Assembly (NCBI RefSeq): GCF_000772955.1
Contig: NZ_JPVO01000039.1
Coordinates: forward strand, 1-64,000
From: Ureibacillus sinduriensis BLB-1 = JCM 15800
Lineage (GTDB): Bacteria; Bacillota; Bacilli; Bacillales_A; Planococcaceae
DNA: 64,000 bases
Reading direction: 5' to 3'
The position numbers and the translations under genes are program-made. This document shows, one piece after another, positions 7,213 to 15,501 of this stretch; position 1 is the first letter of the stretch, and each line of letters opens with the position of its first letter. Below the pieces are notes generated by a model. That model worked only from the letters and a program-made list of their open reading frames with translations. It did no database searches and was not told the DNA's origin.

Positions 7213-8241
7213 CTATGAAGGATTGAGTGAACTTCGAACAAGCCATGTTGCTGTTCGAGCTAAAATTTCTGTCCGTAATTGAACCAATTCCTCATACTCA
7301 TAAAAAAACAAAAGCTTTTCTTCCATTACATTTTTTCCGGAAGGAGTTTCAGTCAACACGAAATGAGCAAAAGATTCCGAGAAATCCTCTTCGGGAGAAG
7401 ACATGGCATACCTTGAAACATAAAAATCCTCTATCTTCCCATGACCCCCCGGCTCCCAAAATCGTTTATAAAAAGCATTTAAGTAGGCATCCTCATAAAA
7501 ACAGCCTGAATCCTTTAAAACTAACGAGGTACACCCATCTATTTCTGTCCAATAATCTATTTGACTCTCGTTTAAGGACAGGAAATGTGCATATTCATGC
7601 AAGTATGTCACCAATGTTTCAGAAGCAAGTTCAATATCTTCATTATTCATTCCCAACGTCCAAAATCGCCCATATTTATCACGCAAAGAGATATAGGCAA
7701 GTGTGTCACCACTTTCAAACACCTCGAATCGATTGATCTCTTTTCGATATTTTTCAGGTATTAGCCAGCTAAAGCTATTCCAAAGATGGGAATGATAATC
7801 CGTTAACTCTTTGGAAAGTTTCTGCTCTTCTGCAAAAATCATTTCCCCATCATGATCGACATTATAGCTAGCAAGCAGGGTAATTCCTTCCTGTCCAGTT
7901 GCAACAGATTCTTCATAAACTAGTGACCCGTAATCAGCTTCAAGATTTGCAACTATTGTATTGCCCCATTTTGCACAGGAATCAGCATCGTTGCATTCAA
8001 TGTTCAATGAACAAGTTTTTTCATCTTCGATAAAAACCTCATTCTCGTAGCATGCATTTACCAACTCAATTTCCTCACTGGAAGTCTCCAATTTTAGTTC
8101 TTGTTCTGAAACTTCTATAGTTGGACTAGTTTCAATTACTGGTTTTGCATATACCATGACAACTGGATTTTCTTCCACCGACTCTTCACAACCAACTAAA
8201 AAAATAATGATGGAAACTAAGAGAAAGCGGAAAAACTTCAA
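7213..8241 (-). CDS. Lipoprotein with an HExxH zinc-metallopeptidase motif
   Basis: A 342-residue protein. Signal peptide with lipobox LVGC (lipidated Cys18), then a Glu-rich linker, then a region with four cysteines (64, 77, 83, 89). The core shows TLVTYLHEYAHFL with His215-Glu216-His219 and, about 70 residues on, SPEEDFSESFAHF (282-293). This spacing matches clan-MA peptidases whose third zinc ligand is a Glu in an EDFxE segment. It would therefore be an exported, membrane-anchored peptidase, but I do not recognise a named family. Start TTG at 8241 after AGGAGGAGGG. It stands alone; neighbours do not suggest a substrate. Confidence 0.65.
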   Translation of the reverse strand: MKFFRFLLVSIIIFLVGCEESVEENPVVMVYAKPVIETSPTIEVSEQELKLETSSEEIELVNACYENEVFIEDEKTCSLNIECNDADSCAKWGNTIVANLEADYGSLVYEESVATGQEGITLLASYNVDHDGEMIFAEEQKLSKELTDYHSHLWNSFSWLIPEKYRKEINRFEVFESGDTLAYISLRDKYGRFWTLGMNNEDIELASETLVTYLHEYAHFLSLNESQIDYWTEIDGCTSLVLKDSGCFYEDAYLNAFYKRFWEPGGHGKIEDFYVSRYAMSSPEEDFSESFAHFVLTETPSGKNVMEEKLLFFYEYEELVQLRTEILARTATWLVRSSLNPS

Positions 8242-8360
8242 AAAGGCACCCTCCTCCTTTCATAAATGTCACTATATATTACTAAACATAATGATTTGAA
8301 ATGAATGAAATTTAAACTTTTTCCTAGGAGCTATAATAGACAGCAATTTACTCAAAAGAA

Positions 8361-8406
8361 AAAAGTGCACAACTTTGTAATTTCGGAACGTGTGCACTTT
8401 TGTTAT
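8361..8406 (-). terminator. Terminator of the DUF2087/GIY-YIG unit
   Basis: AAAAGTGCAC (8361-8370) pairs with GTGCACTTTT (8392-8401). A/T runs on both sides allow function in either direction; the genes it serves are on the minus strand. Confidence 0.75.
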
Positions 8407-8410
8407 TTTT

Positions 8411-8755
8411 TTAGTTATATCCATTTTCCCCATAAGGTTTCAACTGTTCCAACCATTTCTCTTCCAGCTCTTTTAAAGCTTCTTTCTCATTATAGTATGG
8501 ATTATTCTCATCTTTTTTCAATGTCTCCAAGATTTCAATGGAAAAATCATCTTTACCAAATTCATTCCAGTCCGATTGCAATTTTTTATTCATATGTGTA
8601 TTGTTATTCAGCGTAAATTTAACCCCGTTAATGGTTTTTAGATTTCTCGTACTCTCGACAAATCGCTTTCCATTCATATTATTCTTGATTTGATAAACTC
8701 CTGCAACAATTTCCAGTTCCTGGTACATATGTTTTAATTCCTTTTTTCTATCCAT
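8411..8755 (-). CDS. Small GIY-YIG-like nuclease-family protein
   Basis: A 114-residue protein. It begins with a GVYQIKN block (the GIY position) and continues with NGKRFVESTRNLKTINGVKF, which aligns with the YIG/VGxS-N region of GIY-YIG proteins. The second motif is degenerate: the YIG triad reads RFV. Later DWNEFGKDDFSIEILE and an acidic EEKWLEQLKPYGENGYN tail fit the short stand-alone GIY-YIG proteins of Firmicutes. ATG at 8755 follows AGGAAG by 12 bases. Its gene starts 29 bases after the DUF2087 regulator gene, so the two are cotranscribed. Nuclease activity is uncertain because the catalytic Arg/Glu set is only partly visible. Confidence 0.6.
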   Translation of the reverse strand: MDRKKELKHMYQELEIVAGVYQIKNNMNGKRFVESTRNLKTINGVKFTLNNNTHMNKKLQSDWNEFGKDDFSIEILETLKKDENNPYYNEKEALKELEEKWLEQLKPYGENGYN

Positions 8756-8784
8756 ATTCTTCACTCACTTCCTGCTTCCCCGCT

Positions 8785-9540
8785 TTATTTTTTTACCCAA
8801 TATTCGCTTCCATCAGATTTTCGATCAAAAAATCCATACTCGATTAAATACCTTCTCAGCAGTACAAAATCTTCGTAAATTTCTTTTAAGATCCCGTTCA
8901 TCTCTTTCTCGTTGTATACTGCCGTTTCATCAAATCTGCCTACAATCGCCCGCAAGATTACAATACGCTGCTTTTCCTTCGGGGGGAATTTTACTAATGG
9001 TCCGTTAAGTCCATTTGCAAAATATTTTTCCAATATCTTCTCCTGTTCCTCCGTCGTAACCGAATAACGGTCATCCACCATTGTTGCATGCTTATGGGGA
9101 GTTACAAATGATGGCGCATTATGATCTCTTTCTTTTAGCAACTCCATAATGGCTAGCAATGTTTTTGCCTGACGTTCTTTTTCCTTCAATACAAAACGGT
9201 GATGGCGAATTGTCGAGCTGCTTCCTATTCCCATCTCTTCCTGCACTTCTTTATCACGTTTTCCTGCATAAAAATATCGTAAGAGTGTTGTTTGATGCTC
9301 TGTTAACCCTGTAAATTTTTTATCTAAGTCAACTAAATATTCAAACACCGAACCGTGACTTTGTTCAATATGCAGCCTGATAAAGCGCTGTGCTTCATAC
9401 AGAATCCCGCCTTGAGGATAGATAACGCCTTTTTCCACTGTTTGCCCACACATCAGACATATAAATTGGTTCGCATCCTCTGTGTATCCTTTCTTCATTT
9501 CATCCAACTTAGCATTCCAAAACAATTCTGATTGGCTCAT
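8785..9540 (-). CDS. DUF2087-domain transcriptional regulator with C2H2-like motif
   Basis: A 251-residue protein with three parts. N-terminal: Cys28-x2-Cys31 and His57-x4-His62, a C2H2-like metal site unusual for a bacterial regulator. Middle (about 75-125): a LuxR-like helix-turn-helix, LTEHQTTLLRYFYAGKRDKEVQEEMGIGSSSTIRHH. C-terminal (about 180-250): the DUF2087 fold, FPPKEKQRIVILRAIVGRF through SDGSEYWVKK, which is often found fused to helix-turn-helix domains. I read it as a DNA-binding regulator. It is followed directly by the GIY-YIG gene. The target is unknown; no operator was recognised in 9541-9760, which otherwise appears empty. Confidence 0.7.
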   Translation of the reverse strand: MSQSELFWNAKLDEMKKGYTEDANQFICLMCGQTVEKGVIYPQGGILYEAQRFIRLHIEQSHGSVFEYLVDLDKKFTGLTEHQTTLLRYFYAGKRDKEVQEEMGIGSSSTIRHHRFVLKEKERQAKTLLAIMELLKERDHNAPSFVTPHKHATMVDDRYSVTTEEQEKILEKYFANGLNGPLVKFPPKEKQRIVILRAIVGRFDETAVYNEKEMNGILKEIYEDFVLLRRYLIEYGFFDRKSDGSEYWVKK

Positions 9541-9760
9541 ATATAGTACAAACCTCTTTTCTCTAAACGAACATCAATTATGTTTGCTATAAATTAAACT
9601 AAATAACATTTCGTTTGTATTATTACTAACAATTTAACAAAACGTTTATTTGGTGTCAAGATGGATGGTAAAAGTTAATATTTGTTTTCACGAACAAGTG
9701 ATAAGAGTCTAAAGGGGAATTTCTTCATTATGCTAATAATATAAAGATAGATGGGAACAC

Positions 9761-9783
9761 AAAAAAAGAGAGAAGTAACTCTC
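9761..9783 (-). terminator. Terminator of the 71-residue protein gene
   Basis: GAGAG (9768-9772) pairs with CTCTC (9779-9783), and the minus strand continues into a TTTTTTT run at 9761-9767. Confidence 0.65.
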
Positions 9784-9806
9784 CCCTCCGATTCGGTCCT
9801 CTTCGT

Positions 9807-10022
9807 TTAGTTGACGAACAATAACTTTGTAGCAATATATTTCCTAGCTTCGGCAGTTAGTAATTTTAGTTGGACGACTTCCCGTTCACTAGCCCCTTCA
9901 CCTGTAACAAAATCAACAAATGTACCACTTAAATTCTCAAAGATACTGATGACTTGATAGCCTCTGTCAAAGTAACTATCGATTTTACTTTTCTCCTCCA
10001 TATATGTTTCATATTCAGACAT
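9807..10022 (-). CDS. Small conserved-looking protein of unknown function
   Basis: A 71-residue acidic, soluble, helical-looking protein starting MSEYETYMEEKSKIDSYF and ending LLTAEARKYIATKLLFVN. The ATG at 10022 has CGAGGTG at 8-base spacing; the longer frame to 10091 has no ribosome site. It has its own terminator and lies between unrelated genes. I do not recognise the family. No signal peptide, membrane helix or cysteine is present. Confidence 0.6.
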   Translation of the reverse strand: MSEYETYMEEKSKIDSYFDRGYQVISIFENLSGTFVDFVTGEGASEREVVQLKLLTAEARKYIATKLLFVN

Positions 10023-10218
10023 ACCCACACCTCGCTTTATACTAGAAGTCGATTCACTGACCAAAAGCATCATTACAAGATATGTGGTCATATTGCATTT
10101 TATGCCTGCCTTTCACATTTATGTCCAAATTAACCCCATTGGATCTTTCTTTACGGGAGCAACACCGGTGAAAGAAAAAAGTGAAAAGCTTGAACTTTTC
10201 ACCTCATCGTTTGTCTAT

Positions 10219-10971
10219 TTAATTCACTGTACTTTTTTTGCTTCGAACCGCATGAATAATAAAAGTTAGAATAAACGCCAAAATCAATACGATTATAAAT
10301 ATTTCGTTTGGAATATGTATATCTATAATAGTGAGTCCCATTTTGACAGCAATGAAGACAATCAAAACGTAAGCAGTCGTTTCCAGTTCCGGCACTTTAT
10401 TCATCAAGGCGATAAAGAACGTAGCAATCCCTCGCATTAACAGAATTCCAATCATACCACCAAGCAACACGACCCAAACTTGTTCAGAAATGGCTAGTGC
10501 CGTTAAAATACTATCTACGGAAAAGGCCAAATCCATGAGCTCCACACTTATAACCGTAGCCCAAAACACTCCGAATACCCTAACAAGCCAGCCCTTTGGT
10601 TTGGCGTCAGCTTCGTCGTCTCCATCTTTTCCTTTACTTTTCTCGCGGAAAAACTTAATAGCGAGGTACAATAAATAAAGTGCGCCGATCAATTTAATTG
10701 CCCAGAATTTAATCAATACAGTACCCAGTCCAATAAAAATGAAACGGAATATGTAAGCTCCCCATAAGCCATAAATTAGCGCCTTTTTTTGCTGTTCTTT
10801 TGGTAGTGGCTTTACAAATGCAGAAAGCACCAATGCGTTATCTGCAGATAATATGCATTCCATGACAGCCAAAGATAAAATAAGTCCCCAGCTTTCCGAA
10901 CTTGATAAAGCTTCTACCCACATATGCCAATCGAACATGGAAGCATAGGTTGAAAATATTTCTTCTAGCAC
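10219..10971 (-). CDS. yceF: TerC-family membrane protein (YceF/MeeF-type manganese exporter)
   Basis: A 250-residue integral membrane protein with about seven helices. The two TerC signature blocks are present: ECILSADNALVLS near residue 40 and VELMDLAFSVDSI near 145, whose acidic residues bind the metal. The sequence around FDWHMW, FRFIFIGLG and VISVELMDLAFSVDS is close to B. subtilis YceF (MeeF), which supplies Mn to exported enzymes. I chose GTG at 10971 because AAGGAG lies 9 bases upstream; a TTG eleven codons earlier has none. No yybP-ykoY manganese riboswitch is visible in 10972-11270, which is AT-rich spacer. Confidence 0.85.
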   Translation of the reverse strand: MLEEIFSTYASMFDWHMWVEALSSSESWGLILSLAVMECILSADNALVLSAFVKPLPKEQQKKALIYGLWGAYIFRFIFIGLGTVLIKFWAIKLIGALYLLYLAIKFFREKSKGKDGDDEADAKPKGWLVRVFGVFWATVISVELMDLAFSVDSILTALAISEQVWVVLLGGMIGILLMRGIATFFIALMNKVPELETTAYVLIVFIAVKMGLTIIDIHIPNEIFIIVLILAFILTFIIHAVRSKKSTVN

Positions 10972-11300
10972 TTGATTCGTCTCCTTGAAAATATGAATTG
11001 TCAATTATATTTCGTAACAGAAAAAGATATATCTATATAATTGTTGAACTTCTTTAGTTTTTTGCATCAATTATATAGCATATTATTTCTGATAGTTTTT
11101 ATTATATACCTTCAAATAAATTTCAACCATTTTCGACTACAATTATTATATATATTTACTTCCCAACATCCCCCCTCTTCTTCATCGAATTACTTTTCTG
11201 GAAAAATTATTGTCATTATGAGTTTAAGATACTAATTCCCCTAATTTGCGAATATGATGAATAACACTACGTATAGATGGGGGTTAGGGAGTTGGAAAAT

Positions 11301-11924
11301 GTGAAAGCAATCGCTACCTTTCAACTAATTGGGGAGGAAGTTTATCGGACAAATACGTATATACAATTCGGCACTTCCCGGAAGTCGCTAGGTGCAGTAG
11401 TTATGTTAAATCCCGGTTCTGCCGATTTGCAAGGAGAAGCAAGGAAGAAGCTGATTATGAACGGTTCCCATACCGATGAAACAACTATTGACAATACCAT
11501 GCGGCAACTAATCCAATTTATGAAGGAAGCTCACACAAATTTGGATGGCCGGCTTCATATCTATAATTTATTTTACGTAAGAAATACGAACGGGGTGGAA
11601 TCCATAAACCTTTTTGAACATTTAAAGGCCACTGGAAAATACCCTACCATTGCACTGCCTTCTTTATTTGAAATGACGCAGCATCCCTGGTTACTAATTG
11701 GCTGGGGTGTCGAGAAAAGAAGCAAATGGAAGTATTTCGAAAAAGAAAAAAGAGAATGGCTCCAGCTAATCCAGGATAGCGGTATTCCTTCATTCGGAAT
11801 ACTTTCCGAAAACAATGAATACTACCACCCGTGCCCAAGAGGTCCCGTCAAGACTGAAAGACTCCAACAACTCATCGAAGCATATAACTCAAACATCAAA
11901 CCGCTATCAATAAAAAAGCTGTAA
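11301..11924 (+). CDS. DUF1643-like protein
   Basis: About 207 residues. The block GAVVMLNPGSAD near the N-terminus and the C-terminal HPCPRGPVKTERLQQLI resemble the DUF1643 family, whose core reads MLNPSTAD and ends near an HPL/HP segment. A central LLIGWGVEKRSKWKYFEKEK segment is also family-like. The start is uncertain: GTG at 11301 has AGGGAG at 9 bases and is preferred, while the ATG at 11277 has no ribosome site. Function unknown; soluble; single gene. Confidence 0.6.
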   Translation: MKAIATFQLIGEEVYRTNTYIQFGTSRKSLGAVVMLNPGSADLQGEARKKLIMNGSHTDETTIDNTMRQLIQFMKEAHTNLDGRLHIYNLFYVRNTNGVESINLFEHLKATGKYPTIALPSLFEMTQHPWLLIGWGVEKRSKWKYFEKEKREWLQLIQDSGIPSFGILSENNEYYHPCPRGPVKTERLQQLIEAYNSNIKPLSIKKL

Positions 11925-11985
11925 AACCCTCCTTTTCAACCGATTACTACTCACTAGCGTATTTACTTTCTAGCCAAATGAGGAA

Positions 11986-12012
11986 AAGAGCTAGGATACC
12001 TTTCCTAGTTCT
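11986..12012 (-). terminator. Terminator of the UPF0316 gene
   Basis: CTAGGA (11991-11996) pairs with TCCTAG (12003-12008); on the minus strand it is followed by CTCTTTTCC. Confidence 0.55.
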
Positions 12013-12015
12013 TAC

Positions 12016-12546
12016 TCATTGTCTAAGTTTGGCTTGTTTCCGCATTCGGTCAACTAAGAAACCGCCCTTAAATGATTTTGGTTCATATGATATGATAAAC
12101 GCTTTTGGCTCAATTGATTCAACTAATGTAAATACTTCTTTTTCGCGATTTCGTTTTGCCAATATCTCATATTTGTAACGGTCACTATCTCGCCCTTCGC
12201 CTATGTAGGTTGTTATGGCAAACCCATTTATTCTTAACGTATCAATCAGCTCTTGATTTTTATCTTGGGTATTAATCGTGATATATACATAGCCAATAGC
12301 CAATTTATTTTCTATCTTCGTTCCCAAGAACATTCCCAATCCAAACCCTACAGCATAGACAATCATCGCTACCAAGCTTTGATCACCATTGAATACTAAA
12401 GAAAGCCCGAAAACATAAATAAGCATCTCCAATATTCCAAAAATCGCCGCAAATAAAGTAAGATTTTTTACCAGGAAAATCGTTCGTAATGTTAGTAGGG
12501 GGACGTACACGAGCTGTAATATCAGAATCAAAATTATGTTAGACAT
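12016..12546 (-). CDS. UPF0316 membrane protein with DUF2179 domain (YebE-like)
   Basis: A 176-residue protein. Three transmembrane helices occupy about residues 1-85, with the signature VYVPLLTLRTIFLVKN and GLGMFLGTKIENKLAIGYVYI. The C-terminal soluble DUF2179 domain (about 88-170) includes TLRINGFAITTYIGEGRDSDRY and AFIISYEPKSFKGGF. The family is universal in Bacillus (YebE) but lacks an established function. ATG at 12546 follows GAGGAG. Its gene stands alone with its own terminator. Confidence 0.8.
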   Translation of the reverse strand: MSNIILILILQLVYVPLLTLRTIFLVKNLTLFAAIFGILEMLIYVFGLSLVFNGDQSLVAMIVYAVGFGLGMFLGTKIENKLAIGYVYITINTQDKNQELIDTLRINGFAITTYIGEGRDSDRYKYEILAKRNREKEVFTLVESIEPKAFIISYEPKSFKGGFLVDRMRKQAKLRQ

Positions 12547-12641
12547 CCGAACTCCTCTTTCAAAAGTTATATACTCTTATTGTTTACCCATAACGCCGCA
12601 TTGTACTCTTATTATTTTTAAGGAGCGGAGCTGTGAATGAT

Positions 12642-12680
12642 GAAAAAAAAAGAGTCACTAGCTTCTGACTAGCGGCTCGA
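12642..12680 (-). terminator. Terminator of the DinB-family gene
   Basis: GAGTCACTAG (12652-12661) pairs, with one mismatch, with CTAGCGGCTC (12669-12678). On the minus strand a TTTTTTTT run follows. Confidence 0.75.
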
Positions 12681-12694
12681 AGTGATTTTTTAAA

Positions 12695-13186
12695 TTATTT
12701 TCTTGTCAGTGCTTCTTTAATTTCCTCAATTTGACCAATGTGCCGCTGTTCATGGTAGCCAACCAATGCAATCCATTGATTTATGCTCAGTACTCCAAAA
12801 CGGCGATGAGCAAACGTCTTTTGGCTCAACTCTTCCTCGTTATGCAAGTGTGCAATCTGTTTTAAAGATGCTCTTGATGCAGCTAATTTCTCATTCAGCT
12901 CCTCTAACGTGTGAAAATTGTTGGATGGGACTAAATAATCTGGAGCATCGATTTTCTTCGTGCGGTCTACAACAACATGAAGAGGGAATGTGCCGGGTTC
13001 TTCATGTTCCTCCTCGTTGAGCGCGTTGTGGATCTGCCCTACTATCTTTTCTTCCATAATATATAAATGCTCAAGGACCTGAGCGATACTCCATGACCCT
13101 TCCGCCACAACCTCGTTAAGCTGTTCATCTGTTAAACTACCAACACTTTCCAGTATTTCCTCACGTACTCTATCAAGATTCTCCAT
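12695..13186 (-). CDS. DinB-family putative metal-dependent enzyme
   Basis: A 163-residue four-helix-bundle DinB/YfiT-type protein. The metal triad is visible: His40 in AQVLEHLYI, and His145 and His149 in GYHEQRHIGQI. Members include bacillithiol or mycothiol S-transferases and many uncharacterised proteins; Bacillales use bacillithiol, so a bacillithiol-linked role is possible but unproven. ATG at 13186 after a GAAGGA site. Not in an operon. Confidence 0.8.
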   Translation of the reverse strand: MENLDRVREEILESVGSLTDEQLNEVVAEGSWSIAQVLEHLYIMEEKIVGQIHNALNEEEHEEPGTFPLHVVVDRTKKIDAPDYLVPSNNFHTLEELNEKLAASRASLKQIAHLHNEEELSQKTFAHRRFGVLSINQWIALVGYHEQRHIGQIEEIKEALTRK

Positions 13187-13262
13187 TATCCTTCACCCCA
13201 TAAATAGTCATTACTATAACATATTCCTTTCCTAGCTGACTTAGAACAACCCGAAAACATCA

Positions 13263-13291
13263 AAAGTGAGATACACGAGGCATCTCACTTT
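13263..13291 (-). terminator. Terminator of the Gly/Pro-rich protein gene
   Basis: AAAGTGAGAT (13263-13272) pairs perfectly with ATCTCACTTT (13282-13291). Confidence 0.65.
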
Positions 13292-13341
13292 GCAGTAGGA
13301 TTGATTCAAAATTTAGGGGTGTGAATCACTAGATTAGCGGA

Positions 13342-13812
13342 TTAATAGCATTGGAAGAACAAGATATTATTTCGGTTGATAGAGTCATAAACCCAGCCTC
13401 TTGTTCCTCTCCATCGGAAACCGATAATTTGGTTTCCAAAGGCCAGCATCGGGAAGAACCAAAAGCTATTGCCGTTTCTCATCCACACAAAAGTGTTTCT
13501 GAAAAAGCAACGTCTTATTCCACCTACTCCACCACCACGAGTGAATTGTTGTTGCTGAAGTGTTGTCATTTGAGGTGTAAAGTTGGGTGGAGGTGAAGTC
13601 GGTGCTTGTAGTTGACCTTGACCACCCCCTGGGAAACCTCCTGGACTACCCGGGAAACCTCCAGGGAAACCGGGCATACCTGGGAAGCCACCAGGCACAC
13701 CAGGTGCCCCCCCTGGAAATCCAGGTTGTCTTCCACCTCTTCCACGACCTCTTCTCGGAGATTCATCATCAAATCGATCTAAAAAATCATCATCATAATC
13801 AAAAGGGTACAT
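13342..13812 (-). CDS. Collagen-like Gly/Pro-rich protein with aromatic C-terminal domain
   Basis: A 156-residue protein in three zones: an acidic then Arg/Gly-rich head, a PGxPGG low-complexity repeat (about residues 29-68, GFPGG, GMPGF, GSPGG), and a distinct C-terminal domain of about 60 residues with IRRCFFRNTFVWMRNGNSFWFFP and RWRGTRGWVY. No signal peptide. Small Gly/Pro-rich proteins with aromatic tails are common among spore coat or exosporium components in Bacillales, but nothing here proves that. ATG at 13812 follows AGGAGTG. It has its own terminator and is isolated. The next 270 bases (13813-14080) hold no gene. Confidence 0.6.
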   Translation of the reverse strand: MYPFDYDDDFLDRFDDESPRRGRGRGGRQPGFPGGAPGVPGGFPGMPGFPGGFPGSPGGFPGGGQGQLQAPTSPPPNFTPQMTTLQQQQFTRGGGVGGIRRCFFRNTFVWMRNGNSFWFFPMLAFGNQIIGFRWRGTRGWVYDSINRNNILFFQCY

Positions 13813-14176
13813 TTCACTCCTCCTTTCTACTAAACTACAATCAATTTATGTAGAAATCGGAAGCCCACATAGGTTGAATATCCCTACTTTAAAAGTTTAT
13901 AAGGAAAATTGGCGTACTTCCTTTTTTATTGCAAAATAAAGAATTGAACATACTTATTTTATCGGTAACCCATACTGCATCGATAGATAAAGCAATAATG
14001 ATGAATATTATTAAATTTTGTGAATATGTTTTAACGAATCGCTTTTTCTTAAGCAGCCAAAAATTGGCTTAACAACCTAGAAGGAGCTGAATGCTATTCT
14101 TCAATTTGTCATTCCGAGGGAAAAATACAGCCTATGTCTTGTAAATCCAAGTAAAAAGGACGTTCATGATGTTTAT

Positions 14177-14797
14177 TTGAAGTATTCTGGTCACGCGGTG
14201 GAAGGTTCGACTTATTACGAATTCGAACCAGTCCAAATGCAGACTGATGTACTTTACGGAGAGAGTTACGCCATTTTGGAAGAAGACAATACATGGGCAG
14301 TCGACACAACATTTCATTATGAAGTACTTTATGTTTCTGATGAAGGTCTTATTTTAAAGAAATTTTATCGCAAAAAATTAGACAATGTGCAAACGCTGGA
14401 ATCCCATCCACTATTTCAATCGGCCATCTGTGTAATAGAAGAAACGGCGAGCGAATACATTAACGAGGAAGATATTATTCAAATTGTCACAAAAGATGTG
14501 TACGCTTCGAAAGTCCCCATGAACAGTAGCACTTATCGGTATTTGATGGAAAGAAGCGAGTTATTCGAGCAGTTTTTTGAAGATCTATATAGTGAGATGG
14601 ACCAGTATTATAATGGAGTTAAACAGAATGCCCCGGAAAAATGGGATTTTGCAAATTTCCTTCAAACAAGTTATGGTGTGCAGTTTGAACAATCTGAAGG
14701 AGCAGACATTATATTATCGAACTGTCTGGGAATAATGCGAAAATTAAATTTAACTTATGAAGAGATGGCTGAGTATTTTTGTAAATACATCTACTAG
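14177..14797 (+). CDS. Hypothetical protein with unresolved start
   Basis: At least 206 residues from the in-frame TTG at 14177. The frame stays open and protein-like back to 14081: a PREKYSLCLVNPSKKDVHDVY stretch precedes the TTG, which has no ribosome site. An AAGGAG at 14081-14086 is present, but the nearby ATG at 14091 is in another frame that stops after 17 codons. Either an ATT at 14096 is the start or a small indel has broken the 5' end. The protein is soluble and acidic, with FHYEVLYVSDEGLILKKFYRKKL in the middle. I do not recognise it. A weak hairpin at 14802-14832 follows the stop. Confidence 0.55.
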   Translation: MKYSGHAVEGSTYYEFEPVQMQTDVLYGESYAILEEDNTWAVDTTFHYEVLYVSDEGLILKKFYRKKLDNVQTLESHPLFQSAICVIEETASEYINEEDIIQIVTKDVYASKVPMNSSTYRYLMERSELFEQFFEDLYSEMDQYYNGVKQNAPEKWDFANFLQTSYGVQFEQSEGADIILSNCLGIMRKLNLTYEEMAEYFCKYIY

Positions 14798-14801
14798 TGA
14801 A

Positions 14802-14836
14802 TAATTGGCCTAATCATTAGTTGGGCCAATTAAATT
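14802..14836 (+). terminator. Possible terminator after the hypothetical gene
   Basis: TAATTGGCC (14802-14810) pairs with GGCCAATTA (14824-14832). The following T-run is poor (AATTTA), so termination is uncertain. Confidence 0.45.
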
Positions 14837-15097
14837 TATCATTCCGCACATACTTCCCCTTCCTATTTTAGATTCCCCCTTTTATTTTAAAAGCCATATT
14901 CAATATCCTCGAAAGATTACAGATGATAAACAATCCCATTTAACTATTTTTATTGAGGATCGGCCAATTCGTATGTTGGGTATAATAGCGTTTTTTTGAT
15001 TTTATGAACAATTTTTTCTTTGAAAATCAATAATATTGTGACGATTTTCCTCATAAGTTTTAAACATAAAAAAATTTGCTGGCGAAGAAGGAGGTCA

Positions 15098-15280
15098 TTG
15101 GTCATTTTATACGTATTTCTAGTACTCTCAGGGCTCTGTTTATTAGTCGCTTTAAGAAGAAAACGCTTTGGCGTTTTAGCCGTCCCGTTTGTTGCGATCG
15201 CACTATATATAGTTGCTGAAATCATACTCGTACCGGCCCCGTTTATCGATACCGTAAAATTTATCTTTAGCCTGCAGTAA
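15098..15280 (+). CDS. Small two-helix membrane protein
   Basis: About 60 residues: helix 1 (ILYVFLVLSGLCLLVAL), a basic RRKRFG turn, helix 2 (VLAVPFVAIALYIVAEIILV) and a VKFIFSLQ tail. AAGGAGG at 15088-15094 marks the start zone. The TTG at 15098 is only 3 bases away, while an ATT at 15104 sits at the usual 9 bases. The 26 codons further upstream are basic and not protein-like. Function unknown. It lies upstream of the symporter operon but a gap of about 220 bases separates them. Confidence 0.5.
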   Translation: MVILYVFLVLSGLCLLVALRRKRFGVLAVPFVAIALYIVAEIILVPAPFIDTVKFIFSLQ

Positions 15281-15501
15281 CCATACTGCCTTAACCTCCC
15301 ATCAGTAATTCCAGCTAACCAGCCAATCAACTAATTTCTCATCATTTACTCGCATTTTTATTTTTCCCATGCCCCAACAAATGGGGCAGGTAAAAATACA
15401 ATCCGTTCATAAAGGAGGTTGGAGGAAAGACTTTGCAAGAAAGATGATAAACATCCTTGCAACAAAAAATTTTTAAGGAAATCGAGAACAGGGGTGATAT
15501 A

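Noticed and set aside
10972-11270. yybP-ykoY manganese riboswitch before the TerC gene
   Set aside because: Expected from the family, but none of the conserved GC-rich riboswitch segments is visible in this AT-rich stretch.
13566-13853. Other long frames across the Gly/Pro-rich gene
   Set aside because: They arise from the low-complexity repeat read in other frames or on the other strand and lack ribosome sites.
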